Below, one piece after another: positions 22,985 through 38,454 of a DNA stretch of 64,000 nucleotides. A model generated the notes under the pieces. The model saw only the letters and a program-made list of their open reading frames with translations. It did not search any database and was not told the origin of the DNA. This DNA is from Folioceros fuciformis. Taxonomy: Eukaryota; Anthocerotophyta; Anthocerotopsida; Anthocerotales. Positions within the stretch are counted from its first letter, which is position 1. Every line of letters begins with the position of its first letter. The position numbers and the translations under genes were made by a program. Location of the stretch: positions 236,115 through 300,114 of the forward strand of contig JBNGIO010006294.1 in assembly GCA_049999805.1 (NCBI GenBank). The letters run 5' to 3'.

Positions 22985-23999
22985 CGGTGCATGTTACATA
23001 CTTCAGATGTTCACAATTCACTCGAGAAGAAAGTACTGTACCCATGGACGTTGATCACAGCAGCGGCAAGCATCTTAGATAGGGACATCGTTCATGATCA
23101 AACGCGTGGCCAGACATTCACACACACCAGCCGAAGCATTGTCTCACATAAAGTCATAGAAAAGGAACTATCACACGAATGCAATTTGAGAACTAGTGTC
23201 ATTGTGTGGACAAGACGTAGCTCAACTGTGGCATTTTGGCACTTGGAGAAAAACTGCAAGCCACTGCGACTTCTGGCCACGAGATTATTGCGAAGCTCCA
23301 GCTGCAGTCACGAACAAACGACCAGTCCCACAACCATTCTGTCCACAACACTTGCATCCATCTATCCCGGGGGAGCTGCATGCTCCCTGGAAGCACGTCA
23401 ATTGTCCAAAACAGGTCCATATCTTACAGCTGCAAGTCCAATCACAACAGATAACACTCTCAGGTACACGGCAAGCAGACGTTACTTCCATGCATGTCTT
23501 CAAAAAACTGAAAAGGGGTAGGTAGCCCTGCGAGAAACCTGCACCTTGGAAGGTCTACACGAATCGACTCGTTTACGGACAGCACAGCCTGCATGGATGA
23601 GGTTGAGATTCTTAGCCAGGAATGCCAGACAGGGCAGGGAAGCAAGAGTACATTTTCATCGGAAATACAGCTGCAAGTTCAGAACTTGCACAAATTGCTG
23701 ATTGCTATATCTGCCTTTTATAGTCCTTGCTGGAACTCCCTCCGTCGGATGTTGCACGTGAATTGCTGTCCAAAAGGATCAAATAAATCAACATTTCATA
23801 CAAGAAAACACCTATCAATCCGTTTTCAGAAGCAAGGATATAAATGGATGTGGCTGTTCTTCCTTGGTGAAAGCCTGGGACGTATGACGGGTTCCCTCCA
23901 ACGAGACGCCCAACTTGTTCTCTAGACAGCCTAAGCAGAATTCGTCACAACATGACTGTTTCGCATGGCGAGCTGTGAGCTCGCTTGCAAAAAAAATGT
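22985..23999. other. Intergenic region, nothing recognised
   Basis: The first part is probably the 3' untranslated region of the rhodanese gene. A 176-codon open frame at 22991-23521 has no recognisable motif or splice context and a composition like translated non-coding DNA. AT content rises toward the tandem array at 24.0 kb. Confidence 0.4.
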
Positions 24000-24039
24000 C
24001 GTATAACCAAAAAAACAATATATGGGAAGCATGTGTCAC

Positions 24040-24510
24040 ACAACTATGAGCCGGCTTGCAACCAATGAGAGGCTGAAGGTCTTACAGCGGAAAACTCGGT
24101 ACATGGCAGTCATACCTTACCCATCCGTGAGGTCGCTGGCAAAAGATAAGGCTGACAGTCTAGCGAGAAAAACCCGCTACATGACAGGCATATGTCACCA
24201 TCTGTGAGCTCGCTGGCAAAATATTAGGATGAATGTCTTACAGCAAAAAACCGCTACATGGCAAGCATATCTCACCCATCCGTGAGGTCGCTGGCAAAAA
24301 ATAAGGCTGAATGGCTACAACAAAACCAGGTACATGGCCAGCATATCTCACGCATCCGTGAAGTCGTTACAAAAATTACAACAGAATGGCTAAAATAAAA
24401 CCCGCTACGTGGCAGGCATATCTCACCAATCTGTCAGGTCGCTGACAACACATAAGGCTCAATGTCCTACAACAGAAATCTGCTACATGGCAAGCATTTC
24501 TCACCCATCT
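24040..24510. repeat. ~77-bp degenerate tandem array, about six copies
   Basis: The repeated core is GTGAGGTCGCTGGCAAAA, then ATAAGGCTGAATG..TACA, ACAAAACCCGCTACATGGCA and AGCATATCTCACCCATC. Core starts near 24128, 24203, 24281, 24357 and 24435 give a period of about 75-78 bp, with a diverged copy before them. The last TCACCCATC overlaps the stop codon (24501-24503) of the minus-strand gene that follows, so on that strand the array is directly downstream of the stop. Confidence 0.85.
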
Positions 24511-25047
24511 TTGATTCTTTTCAGAAAACTCTCAGCCATCCTTCGAATGACTTTATTCAATTTGTAGCCAACAAATACTCCAATCGTGAAACTTGCAACT
24601 GCAACCTTGGAGCAGGTTACGGCTGACACGGGAGTATTCCGGTTGATGTTGAGCATATTCATCCTGCCAAGGGAAAAAGGTATCAAAAACTGATATCAGC
24701 GTGTAAACCAGGTTAGGCAGGCGCTCGACACAGAAATTTCAGGCAGTGTCAGAGTACAGACTACTACTGCATGTGCTTCCACTAAAACAGGTTACCCTAT
24801 CAACCTGTGAATCCAGGAAATTAAGAGGACAATTTTGGTCGAGCCTCAAACACAGCGTGACTGACGCGAAGTCTGGGATTCCAAACTAGAATTTTCTAGG
24901 TTGTACCTTCCTTTTATTTGTTCTTTCAGCTTAGATTTCTTGCCTCCAGGGGCCCCCCAAGGGAGGAGGCCTTTGGAGACACTAGCCGGGGCTGCCGTCT
25001 TATCTGCCTTGCTCCGTTTTATCCCTCGGAACTTGTTCGTGTTGCTT
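24501..25047 (-). CDS. Small single-pass membrane protein of unknown function (two 3' exons found; 5' end missing)
   Basis: Not recognised. Two minus-strand exons join in phase. Exon 24907-25047 encodes a basic segment containing SKADKTAAPASVSKGLLPWG and APGGKKSKLKEQIKG, ending AG before GTACAA. Exon 24501-24663 follows a pyrimidine-rich acceptor (TTTTTCCCTTGGCAG), completes an Arg codon, and encodes MNMLNINRNTPVSAVTCSK, a probable membrane segment VAVASFTIGVFVGYKLN, and a basic tail VIRRMAESFLKRIKDG before TGA 24501-24503. The intron is 243 bp. The frame upstream is closed by a stop just beyond an AG acceptor at 25048-25054 (GTAGCAG), so at least one more 5' exon is expected, probably within 25.05-25.95 kb, but I could not identify it. 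One membrane segment flanked by basic residues suits an organelle outer-membrane or ER anchor; this is inference. The nearby HEMC gene points the other way. Confidence 0.5.
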
Positions 25048-26229
25048 CTGCTACGTTAAACGCACTTTCATGCAAAGTACTGGCAGCCATAAATGAGTCT
25101 ATCCTAAGAGAGTAGTTCCAGACAGATCATGACCCTGAGATACTAGGTTAATCTCGAAGATCTACTCCCCGACTGAATAAAGCTTCCCCGTCAGACAGCC
25201 AAGAAACATCTGCAGTGCGCAGTCCTCTTAATTTGCAAGCCAGCTGTGACTTTGCAGACAAAAGCGCTGCTTTCGTGCCTTCTTGTAGATCTCTATCCCA
25301 TACTTCTAGCGAAAAGCATCCAATCGCAGAAAGGAGTTCCCACCAGCCACGCGGAGAAAGAAAAACAAGCGCTGTCTACATCCACGACAAAAACTACCTC
25401 CTCACAGAACACGCTACACCTTCCCTTCCGCCGCGAACTCCTGTTCAATTCCGCTCCAACAGAACCAGCGAGACCTAAACACGACAAACACCAACGAATT
25501 GTTCATCCATTGCGAAACCGCACATGATCCACCGTTTCAAGGAACCAATTCTCCCGCAACAATCTCAATTCCAGCCACGCCACCCACATCACAGCTACGC
25601 CTCACCACATCAACTGCCGCCTGACACCACTCCCGCCACACCCGCACCTCCCCGTGCACGAATGCCGGCACAGAACATAACCAGCCTCCTAACCGGGATT
25701 TGCACAGCGAGCAGAGAAGAGATGGCGCATTCTCCACAGGCTAAAGCGCCGAGGAAGACGAGAGGCGAAGCTCATTCTCAGGCGCGCCCTTCTTTCGCTC
25801 TCTCTGTATCTCTCCACGCCCAGCATCGTGGCCGTCCAGAGCCTCGTCCGGATCGGACGGTGTGCCCCGCTCGGGTCCGAACCGGCGTGCTTCGGCATCC
25901 AGGCTCGGAAGAATCTGAACAAGATAGAAAGGAGAGAGGAGTAGATGAGAGATCTGGGCGCCTCTAATGCGCCTGCTTTGGCTGCCCATTGGTAGCGTTA
26001 GGGGAATTGCGGCGCCTGGTGATGCCCTTGTGCTGCAGTTGATCTCGTTCTGCGCTTGTTTTCTTTGTCTCAAATCCAATCTTTAGCTATGCTGAATGCA
26101 CAGATGCAAATGCAGATGCAGAATCGAATGGAAATGCGCAGCATCTCCGTTGTGTCGCTGTAGGCAGGTGAGGATCTGTGCGTGCGGCAGCATCCAGGGA
26201 AAAAGCGCTAGAGGAGGAGAAGCAGAAGG
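25048..26229. other. Divergent intergenic region upstream of HEMC
   Basis: It probably holds the promoter and leader of the hydroxymethylbilane synthase gene and the missing 5' exon(s) of the minus-strand membrane-protein gene. The sequence is C-rich on the plus strand from 25.3 to 25.7 kb. No convincing exon could be assigned. Confidence 0.35.
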
Positions 26230-27816
<1,587 letters not shown>

Positions 27817-28439
27817 TGGTCGAGAACCAAGCTTGGACGTATATCTGGCAAGCTTCCCCTAATATGGCGAGTGACAATTTTGACGGATCATGAAGGCTAT
27901 CCTGACTCCTGTGGGCTAGTGAAAGTTGGGTCCATATTTTAGAGGTTGCCTGCCATATGCTGGCAAAGCCAATTCTGTTGGAACACCGACATAATTGAGT
28001 TCGGTCCCACTCAAACACTTCATGATGCGATGCGATGGCACTGGCGACTAATGCAAGACCAGTGGATACGACCATCTCTTGTACTAGGCGGAATCAAAGT
28101 GGTTTAACAGTACAAATTTTCAATGGATAACAAAGGAGGAGATAGTGAGGATCTGCGCACAATGCTCTGCCTTCCCGCCAGAACCAGCTCTTTTGAAGCC
28201 CATTCTGTAGACGCAGGTCGCAGGTGTATCTTGCCGCATCATCGACATGGCCTGCAACTGTTCCCATGAATCCACTAAGCATACCTGGATATGGCAACCC
28301 ACACAAGAAACTAGTTGTAACTTTTGCAAGAGATGGAGGCGTAACACATCTGGAAAACAAGGACACCAGTGGAGTGGGTATCAACGCAGACAAGTGACGT
28401 ACCCACTGGCAAACACATAAATTAGTCAATTGCGATGAT

Positions 28440-30043
<1,604 letters not shown>

Positions 30044-30067
30044 TGAGGTAGTTTCTGCTCACATTGA

Positions 30068-30334
<267 letters not shown>

Positions 30335-30395
30335 TAGTGACGTATCTCTCATGACCCAGAAATGAGCTTCCTTTCTTCCTTGGTTTGCTGCCTAG

Positions 30396-30886
<491 letters not shown>

Positions 30887-31860
30887 CAATGCCAATGCAG
30901 AGCTCGAAACTTCACGAGAAAGACTTTTCACGTACGATGCCATGATGGAACTTGGGAAGGACGCAGGCCAGGGGCTCTTGAAACGAGCTGGCCCCGACTT
31001 CTTTCTAGTGGTAGTGGACGAGAACCAAACTTGGACATGTGCCGTGCAAGCTTCCACTACTGTGACGAGTGACAATTTTGACGTATCATGAAGGCTATCC
31101 CGACTCCTGTGGGCTAGTAAAAGTTGGGTCCACTTCCTAGGTTGCCTGCCATGTTCTGGCAAAGCCAGTTCTGTTCGAACACTGATATAATTAAATTCCA
31201 TCCAACTCAAACACTACAAATATGTTAATGGTGCGATGGCGCTGGCGACTAATGTAAGACAAGTGGATACGACCATCTCTAGTACTAGGCGGAATCAAAA
31301 TGGTACATGCTTAATGGATGACCAAGGAGGAGGCAGTGAGGAGTTGCCCACAATGCTCTGATTTTCGACCCGCCAGAGAGAGCTCTTTTGAAGCCCATCC
31401 GGCAGAGGCAGGTGAAGGTAAGTTTAGCACAACCCTGCACGGACATGAGCAATTACTCAACCATTCACCCAGACTGAGACCAGAAACAAAAAATGTAAAA
31501 GGCACTGGGATGTACAGAGCTGGGACTTACCACTGCTAGATAAGGCGTCCAAGCTGGTTCACTAAAGTGTCTACACGAAAAAGCAGTCACCCTGCAGTCC
31601 ATGGGAGTATCTTGCAGCATGAAGACTCGCAGGTTCCCTGATAACTTAGAAAAATGGTTGCTCCTGTCCACTCCTAACATAGTACATGTGGGTAAAACCA
31701 ATGACGACTGATGAAGGGCATCAGTGTCCTTGCCGGTGTCAGACAGTCAAAATGCTCCCAAATGCTTAAACGCTGACAGTGACAGTATGTACACACAAGG
31801 AACGAACTGAGGAACAAGATGCCATCGGGCAGAGCAGCCAACCTTTCAGTCGGCCCTGTG

Positions 31861-34800
31861 CTACCTCGTTCTGATGGTTTCATTAGCGAATATCACATCT
31901 GGATTTCGGATGTGAGGATTGAGAGCAGCCACTTCCTTCCACTTTGCACCTGTTCCATGTACCCTGGATGATATGCTCCACAAAGACTCACCCTGTTTGA
32001 CCTTTGTTTTTGATGGAGGCTGCTTAGACTTGATGGCAGGATGCTTTTGTGTCTTGCCCATGCCATTGGCAACAAGCCATCGTGAACCTGACTGTTGTTG
32101 CTTCTGATTTCCCCATCCCTTGGCCTCTTTCTTTTTCTCGTCCTCGCTCGGCGTCAGACCAGACATTGTCACATTTGTGATTTTAAACACGGGAGCTTGA
32201 ACCTCAGCTTCTACCACCTTCGCTTTCTCAGGTTCATCCTCCTCTTCACTGTTTCCTTTCAAGGAAACCCGCCTTCCAATTCTCGGTTTTGGAGGAATGA
32301 GAACCCTTTCAGCCTGCACAAGTGCCATCATTGGGGCGCCAACTGGCTCGAAATTCCTCAGAGGATCTCTCAGCTGGACTAACATAGCAAGAGTAAGTGT
32401 GTCGCCCATACAACCGCCAGCACCAAAGCTTGCCTTCGCTCCAGGAACACCTTGCCTTCCCCTTGTCTTTTCCTGCTCAGTCTTCTGGTTCAAGACCACA
32501 AGCTCTCTGTGATCCTTATGTACAGCATGATGGGCTGCCAGAAGAGCTAGTGTGTTTTCATTTGCATCAGGCTCATCATATACTCCAGCATCCAGACGCA
32601 TCCACTCCTCCAGGGAAATGGCCATGGACATCAATCCATCCACATCGCCTGACTGCTTGTCGTCTGAAGGTCGCACACCCTCCACTAATGGCAGTGCTGC
32701 AACCCCCTCTAGCATACCGATACCCTTTCCTTTCCTTGGCACAGCACCTTCGATGGCCTGCAACTGTTCCCATGAAATAGCATCCACATTATAAGGGGCA
32801 GTTTCTTCAGTCATTTCCGCCTGTATCTTCAAACCCTCCATGGCAAGAGATTCAATTTTCTGCATTGCCATGGGAGCAAGCTCCTCAAGGGAGACATTGT
32901 CATCATAAGCTTCTAAATCACTGCCCCTTCCCCACCTACCACTTGCACCCAACGCAGAGCTGCTGAGGCCCCTAGATCCACCTCGAGTGCTCAGAGCTCC
33001 GGCACCCCCATATTCCAGGCTTAAACCCCTTCTTGTCTCACCTGGAGGCAGAGCATACCTGTATATGGCAACCCACACCAGAGATTAGTTGCAACTTTTG
33101 AAAGAGGGGGAAGTACTACACGTCTGGAAGACAAGGATACCAACGGAGTGGGGATCCACACAGACAAGTGACGTACCCATTGGCAGACACATAAGATAGT
33201 CCATTGCGATGATTAGCACCCTCCAGGGCCATCAAACCCTCAGAAGCAACCAGTTCCACACTCTTTCCTGAAATATCTTCCAGTGGCATTGCCCTCATGG
33301 CCTGTATTGCCATGTTTTCCACCCCTGAAGCTGCCATCCGTCGGAGAATGTCGACAGAGCTGGACCCCATCTGTGCAGGGACTACTACCGGCTTCGACAC
33401 CTGCATAACCAACTTGCCACTCAGATTGCTCGACTGAAAATGCATGGGACTCATCGCACGCAGGGAACCCCCATCTCTCGTAGCCACAACAGATCCAATA
33501 TTTGGGGCGAGAGGAGGAGGATCAAGCAACCCCATTGAGAATGGATTGCCACCGTAGGAAGCGCTGTATGCATGTGCCGACTTCTTTGGTGGAGAAGCCT
33601 CAAAGGCTTTCTCGTTCAAGCCCCATTCTGCCATGAGAGCTTCAGTCTCCTCATCTTCCATCATTTTGGCACGGGACTTACTGCGCATGGCCTGATCTGC
33701 TTTTTTCAGTTCGGTCTCAGCCGCCTCCATGAAAACTGCCAACTCGGCATCCTCGTCCCCAAAAAATGTTGCATCAGGCTCGGCTGACACTTTTGGTGTA
33801 GCAGGATCTAGGTCATCGATAAGCTCCTCAAGATTCAAATCCTCGCCAATATCATCCAACTTGAAATCAGGCACAAACTTATCACCGAAACCAAGACCTG
33901 ACATGCTGGGGCTGAGCTCTTGCTCGAATTGCTTCAGTAGTAGGGCCCGTGGGGAATTAGAGTCGCTTCCAGCAATGGATGCTGCAGGTTCATCGCTCTC
34001 CAACATGTCAAGAAACTCTCCGGCGACCAAGTCAACCTCATCGTCTAGATCAGCCGCTTCTTCTGGTGCGTCCAGAAAGACTTCATCGGCAAGATCATGG
34101 GGTGACATCTCCTCCTTTTGGTTCAACAGCAGATTCCCGAACAGTATCGGAGAATCTTGGCGAGCTGCGCCTTGTTGGCCATCGTCAAACATCAAATCCT
34201 CATCAACATCAGCGCCCGTATCCACAAAGCTGCCATGGACCATGTGGTCCACCGTAACCTCCTTGTCCACAACATTCAGCGGCACCCCAACCTCAACCAG
34301 CGACACTTCACCTTGGACTACTTCAGGCTTATCGTCCGCCTCTACATTGGCCTCGCTATTCAAAGCCATTTCGAACTTCTCCAGCTCCAGCCTGAGTGAA
34401 TTCACCTCCTTCACATCTTCCTCATCCTCCTCCTCCTCCGCTTCCACCTTTCCTCCTCCTCCTTGCGATGCAACAACCTCCACCGGTTCCTCAACCACAA
34501 CAGCAATTGCCTCCTGCGACACAGGCAATTCCTGTTCTGCCACCTCCAGCACTGGCTCCGGCTCTGGTTCAGGCTCAACAGTCCTATTGTCCAGCTCGGA
34601 CTCGGGCTCGAGGTCGGGCTCGGGCTCGGGCTTCGGCTCCGGCTCCGGCTCAGGTTCATGATCCACCTTGAAAGACCGCGCCGTCTGCTCCACCTCTTCC
34701 TCAAAGCCATGGTCACGAACAAAATGGTCCGTCTCACCCCCCACCGTGGTATGGACAACAGTCTCAGGCAGAGTCCCCAACTCCACCCCCCGATCCTCCA

Positions 34801-36328
34801 CTACAAACTCAGGTTCCTCCTCAGAGCTAGCGTACTCCGGCTGAGCCTCTTTCCGTTGCACGGCAGGCGGGGGAGGCACAAACGGAGGCAGAGCCTTGGC
34901 GGCTTGGGCCTTGGCAGCCTTCACCTGCTGAGCCTCCTGAATCTGCGCCTGAACCTTGAGCTTCCCTTCCAGCTGCTGCACGAAGGCCGTGGACCGCATG
35001 TCCCCACCTCCCCCTCGCGGGGGCAACCCACTAGGCCTCACATCCAACTTGAACCCCTTGTCCTCCACACTCTCATCCAGACTCAAGTGCTCCATCCCCA
35101 GATACTCATTCAAGTCCGGCTCCGACATGGCAGGCGACAAATGTGCATCAGAGGGCCGCATCCTGGGCGTACCACTCGCCGAATTCGGCAGGCTGCTGAA
35201 GGAGCGCACAGCCCTCCTGGTAGGGCTCTCTGGAAACCTGGAACTGGAGTTGGTGATGGGAGTCCTACTCCCTCCCTCCTTTCCCCCATCCACAACCTCG
35301 TAGCCAAAGGAGACGAGCAACGTCCCCCCCCTCGCCTTCCCGGTAAGCGGAAAGCTACTCCCAGCCCCCGGGCCACCATCCTCCCCGTCCAGCGTCACGG
35401 GCAACAACTTGGTAAGATCCAGCCGGTGCTTCCCCAGCTGCAACTCCTCCGCATCCAATGCCACGACGCTGAGGGTGAAGCTCTTGCTCATGTACTTTAA
35501 GGCATTCCCCTTACCCTCCCTGGACCCGTACACGGTGCTCCTGATCTGCAGCGTCTCTTGGAAATCGGCCGCACCCTGGAGAACCCGCACGGGCGCCGTC
35601 TGCACCCCAACCTCCTTCCTCCTGCAGGCCACGGCGAGGCGCATGCCGTTCATCCCCGCCGGCATGCCCTCGATCCCGTGCACATGCAGCGTGAAGACGC
35701 AATTGAACCTCTGCTGGCCGATATGCGCTAGCGCGCGGAACGGCTTCCAGCTCCGCCACCCGCCCTTCTTCTCCACAGGGGCTTCCAGCAGCTTCTTGCT
35801 AAAATCCAGATTGTCCTGCAGCCATGCGGGGAAATTGGTAACCTCAGGGAGCTGCTTCTCGAAGCCCTGCGAGTGCCAGGGCTGCAGAACCCGCCCTCCT
35901 TGCTGCTGCTGCTGCTGCTGCCCCTGCCCCTGCGGCTGCTGTTGCCCGTGCTGCTGCTGCCGGATGTGCTCGTCAAAGTTCTTGAGCAAGTCGGCCTCGG
36001 CGGCCTGCCGGAGCTGCGCGGCCCGGGAGCCCATCACAGGGCTCCCGGAAAAAGACAGCTGGGGGGCGGCGGCAGCAGCAGCAGCAGGCGCTGGCACTCC
36101 CCTTCCCGGCCGGTCTCGCGGAGGCCTGGGCTTGTGCGCATGGGCTGCTCCTCCTCTAATAGGCGACGGCACCTCCCTCCTAGCCGGGGGCGGGGCCGCT
36201 TGACCGCCAGCATGGGGGCTGCTGCGGTACAGAGCCTGGCTCAAGGCTTCCAGCTCCTGCAGCAACTGCCCGCCAGGCTCGCCTCTCCTGCCGCCTAGCG
36301 ACGGCGACGACGGGGCCGAGCTCACCAT
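31861..36328 (-). CDS. PMI1-like: PLASTID MOVEMENT IMPAIRED1-like protein (NT-C2 domain)
   Basis: PMI1-family proteins are needed for chloroplast and nucleus movement and act with the plasma membrane and actin. Exon 1 runs from the ATG at 36328 to about 33,176; exon 2 from about 33,063 to TAG 31861-31863. Together they give about 1,450 residues, longer than Arabidopsis PMI1. The N-terminus has a poly-Gln tract (about residues 125-145). The NT-C2 domain covers roughly residues 200-350 (RFNCVFTLHVHGIEGMPAGM ... GGTLLVSFGYEV). A long acidic linker with Glu-Pro repeats follows (about 34.57-34.66 kb). The conserved C-terminal block has GDTLTLAMLVQLRDPLRNFE, PVGAPMMALVQAERV and QQQSGSRWLVANGMGKTQ. 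The last 45 residues look like a LysM fold. The intron is short (about 110 bp). It is tail-to-tail with the HEMC pseudogene. A broken copy lies at 28.2-29.8 kb. Confidence 0.9.
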
Positions 36329-36949
36329 CTCTTGCTCGCCTTCGGCTGGCTTCCTCCGGCTCAGACTGCTCTACCTCACCAGCATCTCTGCCGTGCTGCT
36401 TCCGGGGGGCTGCAATGCGCCCGATCTTGCCCCCATCCGCGGGCGACGCTCCCGGTGCCGATGCCGGTGCTGTTGGTGCTGGTTTTGGAGCTGCCGCTGA
36501 CCTGTTGCCGGCGAGGCATGCCAACCCCTGCTCCTCGACTGCCGACACTTGTGGCTGAGAGTCACCTTCTCTTCCTGTCCAGAAAGGGGAAGCTCTGCGC
36601 CTCTGCGGCTCTGCGGCTCTGAGGCTGACGCAAGCGAGGCAGAGAGGCGAGAGACGAGAGGCCAGATGCCGGCTCTGGCCTAAGTCGAGGGCCCAGCTTG
36701 CCCCAGCCGCGCTACCCAACCCCCATCTTCCCACCCGGCCTCTGCCACTAACTCTCCATTCCGGTTAATTAACCCGGGTCACTCGGCCCGCGCTGTACCG
36801 GAGGGGCCGAGGCCCGGGGAGAGGAGGGAAGCCCTGGAACCGAGGCGCGGGGGGTGTTGCCTGCGCGGGCACCCGCTTTCTTTCTTTATTTCAAATTCCG
36901 TTCAATTCAAGCCTCCAGGTCCACCTCCCACCACAACAAAGTGGGGCCG

Positions 36950-36980
36950 ACGCGACCCGACCCGACCCGACCCGACCCAC
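36950..36980. repeat. CGACC simple repeat
   Basis: A pentamer repeat, GACGCGACCCGACCCGACCC and onward, about five units, at the boundary between the GC-rich PMI1 promoter and the AT-rich island. Confidence 0.85.
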
Positions 36981-37540
36981 CACGTCAGTATTTATCTCTA
37001 CAGGATAACTACCCCTAACCATGGCCCCTACCATTTGTCATGTCATAGTACGCTTGTCTCTTCACGTCTTCCCCTTTTCTAAAGGTCGTTTTATTTTTAC
37101 TATAGTAAAGAAGTTTTTTCAAGGGTTGTTTACATTGATACATGTGTACATGGATTGCATTTCTGTTGTACTCAGGCTTTTTTCTAAGAAGCTAGTACTT
37201 GTAACGGTGAAGGTTGAAGGGGCTAGTATTTATCTTATTTATTTATTTTTAAAAATAAATAAGATGAAAATTTATCCATCCTTAGAGAGAAAGGTAAACC
37301 ATGATAGGGACTCGGGCTAGGCTTTTGGGGTTTGATTCTCCTCATGTTGCTCTTCTTATCTTTAGGGTAACATTATTTTCTATTATTGCAAAAGAGATGG
37401 AAAGGCCCCATCTACTCCAAAACTTAGAGAAACAATCTGAGTAGGGCTAAAAGGATAATAGTCCCCCTTTAAAGTGTCATAATGTGGAATATTTAACGAA
37501 AGACCTCCAATGCTGAAAAAGCTGCTTGATTTATGTTGGT

Positions 37541-37730
37541 CAATGCTCTTTGCAAAGTAATGGATACGCATTGTTGGCCAATGCTCTTTGCAAAGCAATG
37601 GATACGCATTGTTGGCCAATGCTCTTTGCAAAGCAATGGATACGCATTGTTGAAAGAAGGCCACCATATAGAATTGTTCTAAAAACTACATTGGCCAATC
37701 CTCTTTGCAGAGCAATGGACACAAGTTATT
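37541..37730. repeat. 38-bp tandem repeat, three copies plus a diverged fourth
   Basis: The unit begins CAATGCTCTTTGCAAAGCAA and continues TGGATACGCATTGTTGGC. Copies start at 37541, 37579 and 37617 (exact 38-bp period). A diverged copy lies at about 37,695 (CAATCCTCTTTGCAGAGCAA), and TTGAAAGAAGG follows both the third and fourth units, so the repeat has also been copied in a larger block. Confidence 0.9.
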
Positions 37731-37837
37731 GAAAGAAGGTCACCACAAAGGAAAGAGGAATGACACCATTTGTATTACTTTGATAAATGTTGGTGCATTC
37801 TTTGATGAACCGTGAAATGTCCTTGCCCATGATCAAC

Positions 37838-37920
37838 CTTGGCACACTTCTTGGTAAACCTTGGCACACTTCTTGATAAACCTTGGCGCACTCCTTGATG
37901 AACCGTGAAAAGTCCTTACC
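37838..37920. repeat. Short ~24-bp tandem repeat
   Basis: CCTTGGCACACTTCTTGGTAAA is followed by CCTTGGCACACTTCTTGATA and CCTTGGCGCACTCCTTGATG, about three units of 24 bp in AT-rich DNA. GATGAACCGTGAAA.GTCCTT occurs before and after, indicating a second, longer level of repetition. Confidence 0.7.
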
Positions 37921-38454
37921 CATGGCCTGGTGATAAACCCTTAGTACATTCTTTAGTGAAAAGTCCTTGCCCATGGCCCCATGAGTCTTAAGAATCAAAG
38001 GGCTTGTCATAAAGGGAGAATATTTATGGACTTTGGTTCTTGAACAACCCTTGCCCCGCCCATCATGGGGTTAGACACATCTCCCTCTTGTTTTAATAAT
38101 AAAAGATAACTCTGGAAAGGGAAGCCACTCAACACTTCACATCACATCCAAGGTTGGGAAAGGGTTAAAAAATTTTATAGAGCAAAACACCCATTATTGA
38201 GAATAAGTAAGATATTTTTTTGGCCTCCGAGATTACAATGATATAATTATGTGTTTCTAGGGACAACAGTCCTCGGAGTTTAGAGTCATGTTTGGTTTAT
38301 AAATCGACGCAGAGAGTCTAACTTGTCACATCGTCATCTTGCTTCGTCATTAGGGCTTTGCGTCCGGATATGGTGGTACATGTAGACGGAGCCCCTATCT
38401 TGCTTAAACAAACCTCTTGAACGAACTTTGTGGTGAAGGATTTGGTGATCGAAT

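Larger units (their letters stand above)
36329..38454. other. Promoter region of the PMI1-like gene and AT-rich intergenic island
   Basis: 36,330-36,800 is GC-rich and probably the leader and promoter of the PMI1-like gene. It contains a (CGACC)n run at about 36,950-36,980. From about 37,000 the base composition changes sharply to AT-rich, with the tandem repeats listed separately. No coding exon was recognised; the small frames here match the repeats. Confidence 0.5.

Noticed and set aside
22991-23521. 176-codon open frame downstream of the rhodanese gene
   Set aside because: No motif, no splice context and a residue make-up like translated non-coding DNA. Most likely the 3' region of the rhodanese gene.
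24040-24510. CRISPR-like array
   Set aside because: The units are degenerate 77-bp direct tandem repeats without unique spacers, in a plant nuclear sequence.
33729-34661. 310-codon plus-strand frame opposite the PMI1-like exon
   Set aside because: It is the antisense of the acidic, Ser-rich part of PMI1; its Ser/Thr-rich content follows from the Glu/Asp codons on the true strand.
34463-35500. 345-codon plus-strand frame opposite the PMI1-like exon
   Set aside because: Another shadow of the PMI1-like coding strand, rich in Leu/Arg/His as expected from antisense of Glu/Pro-rich codons.
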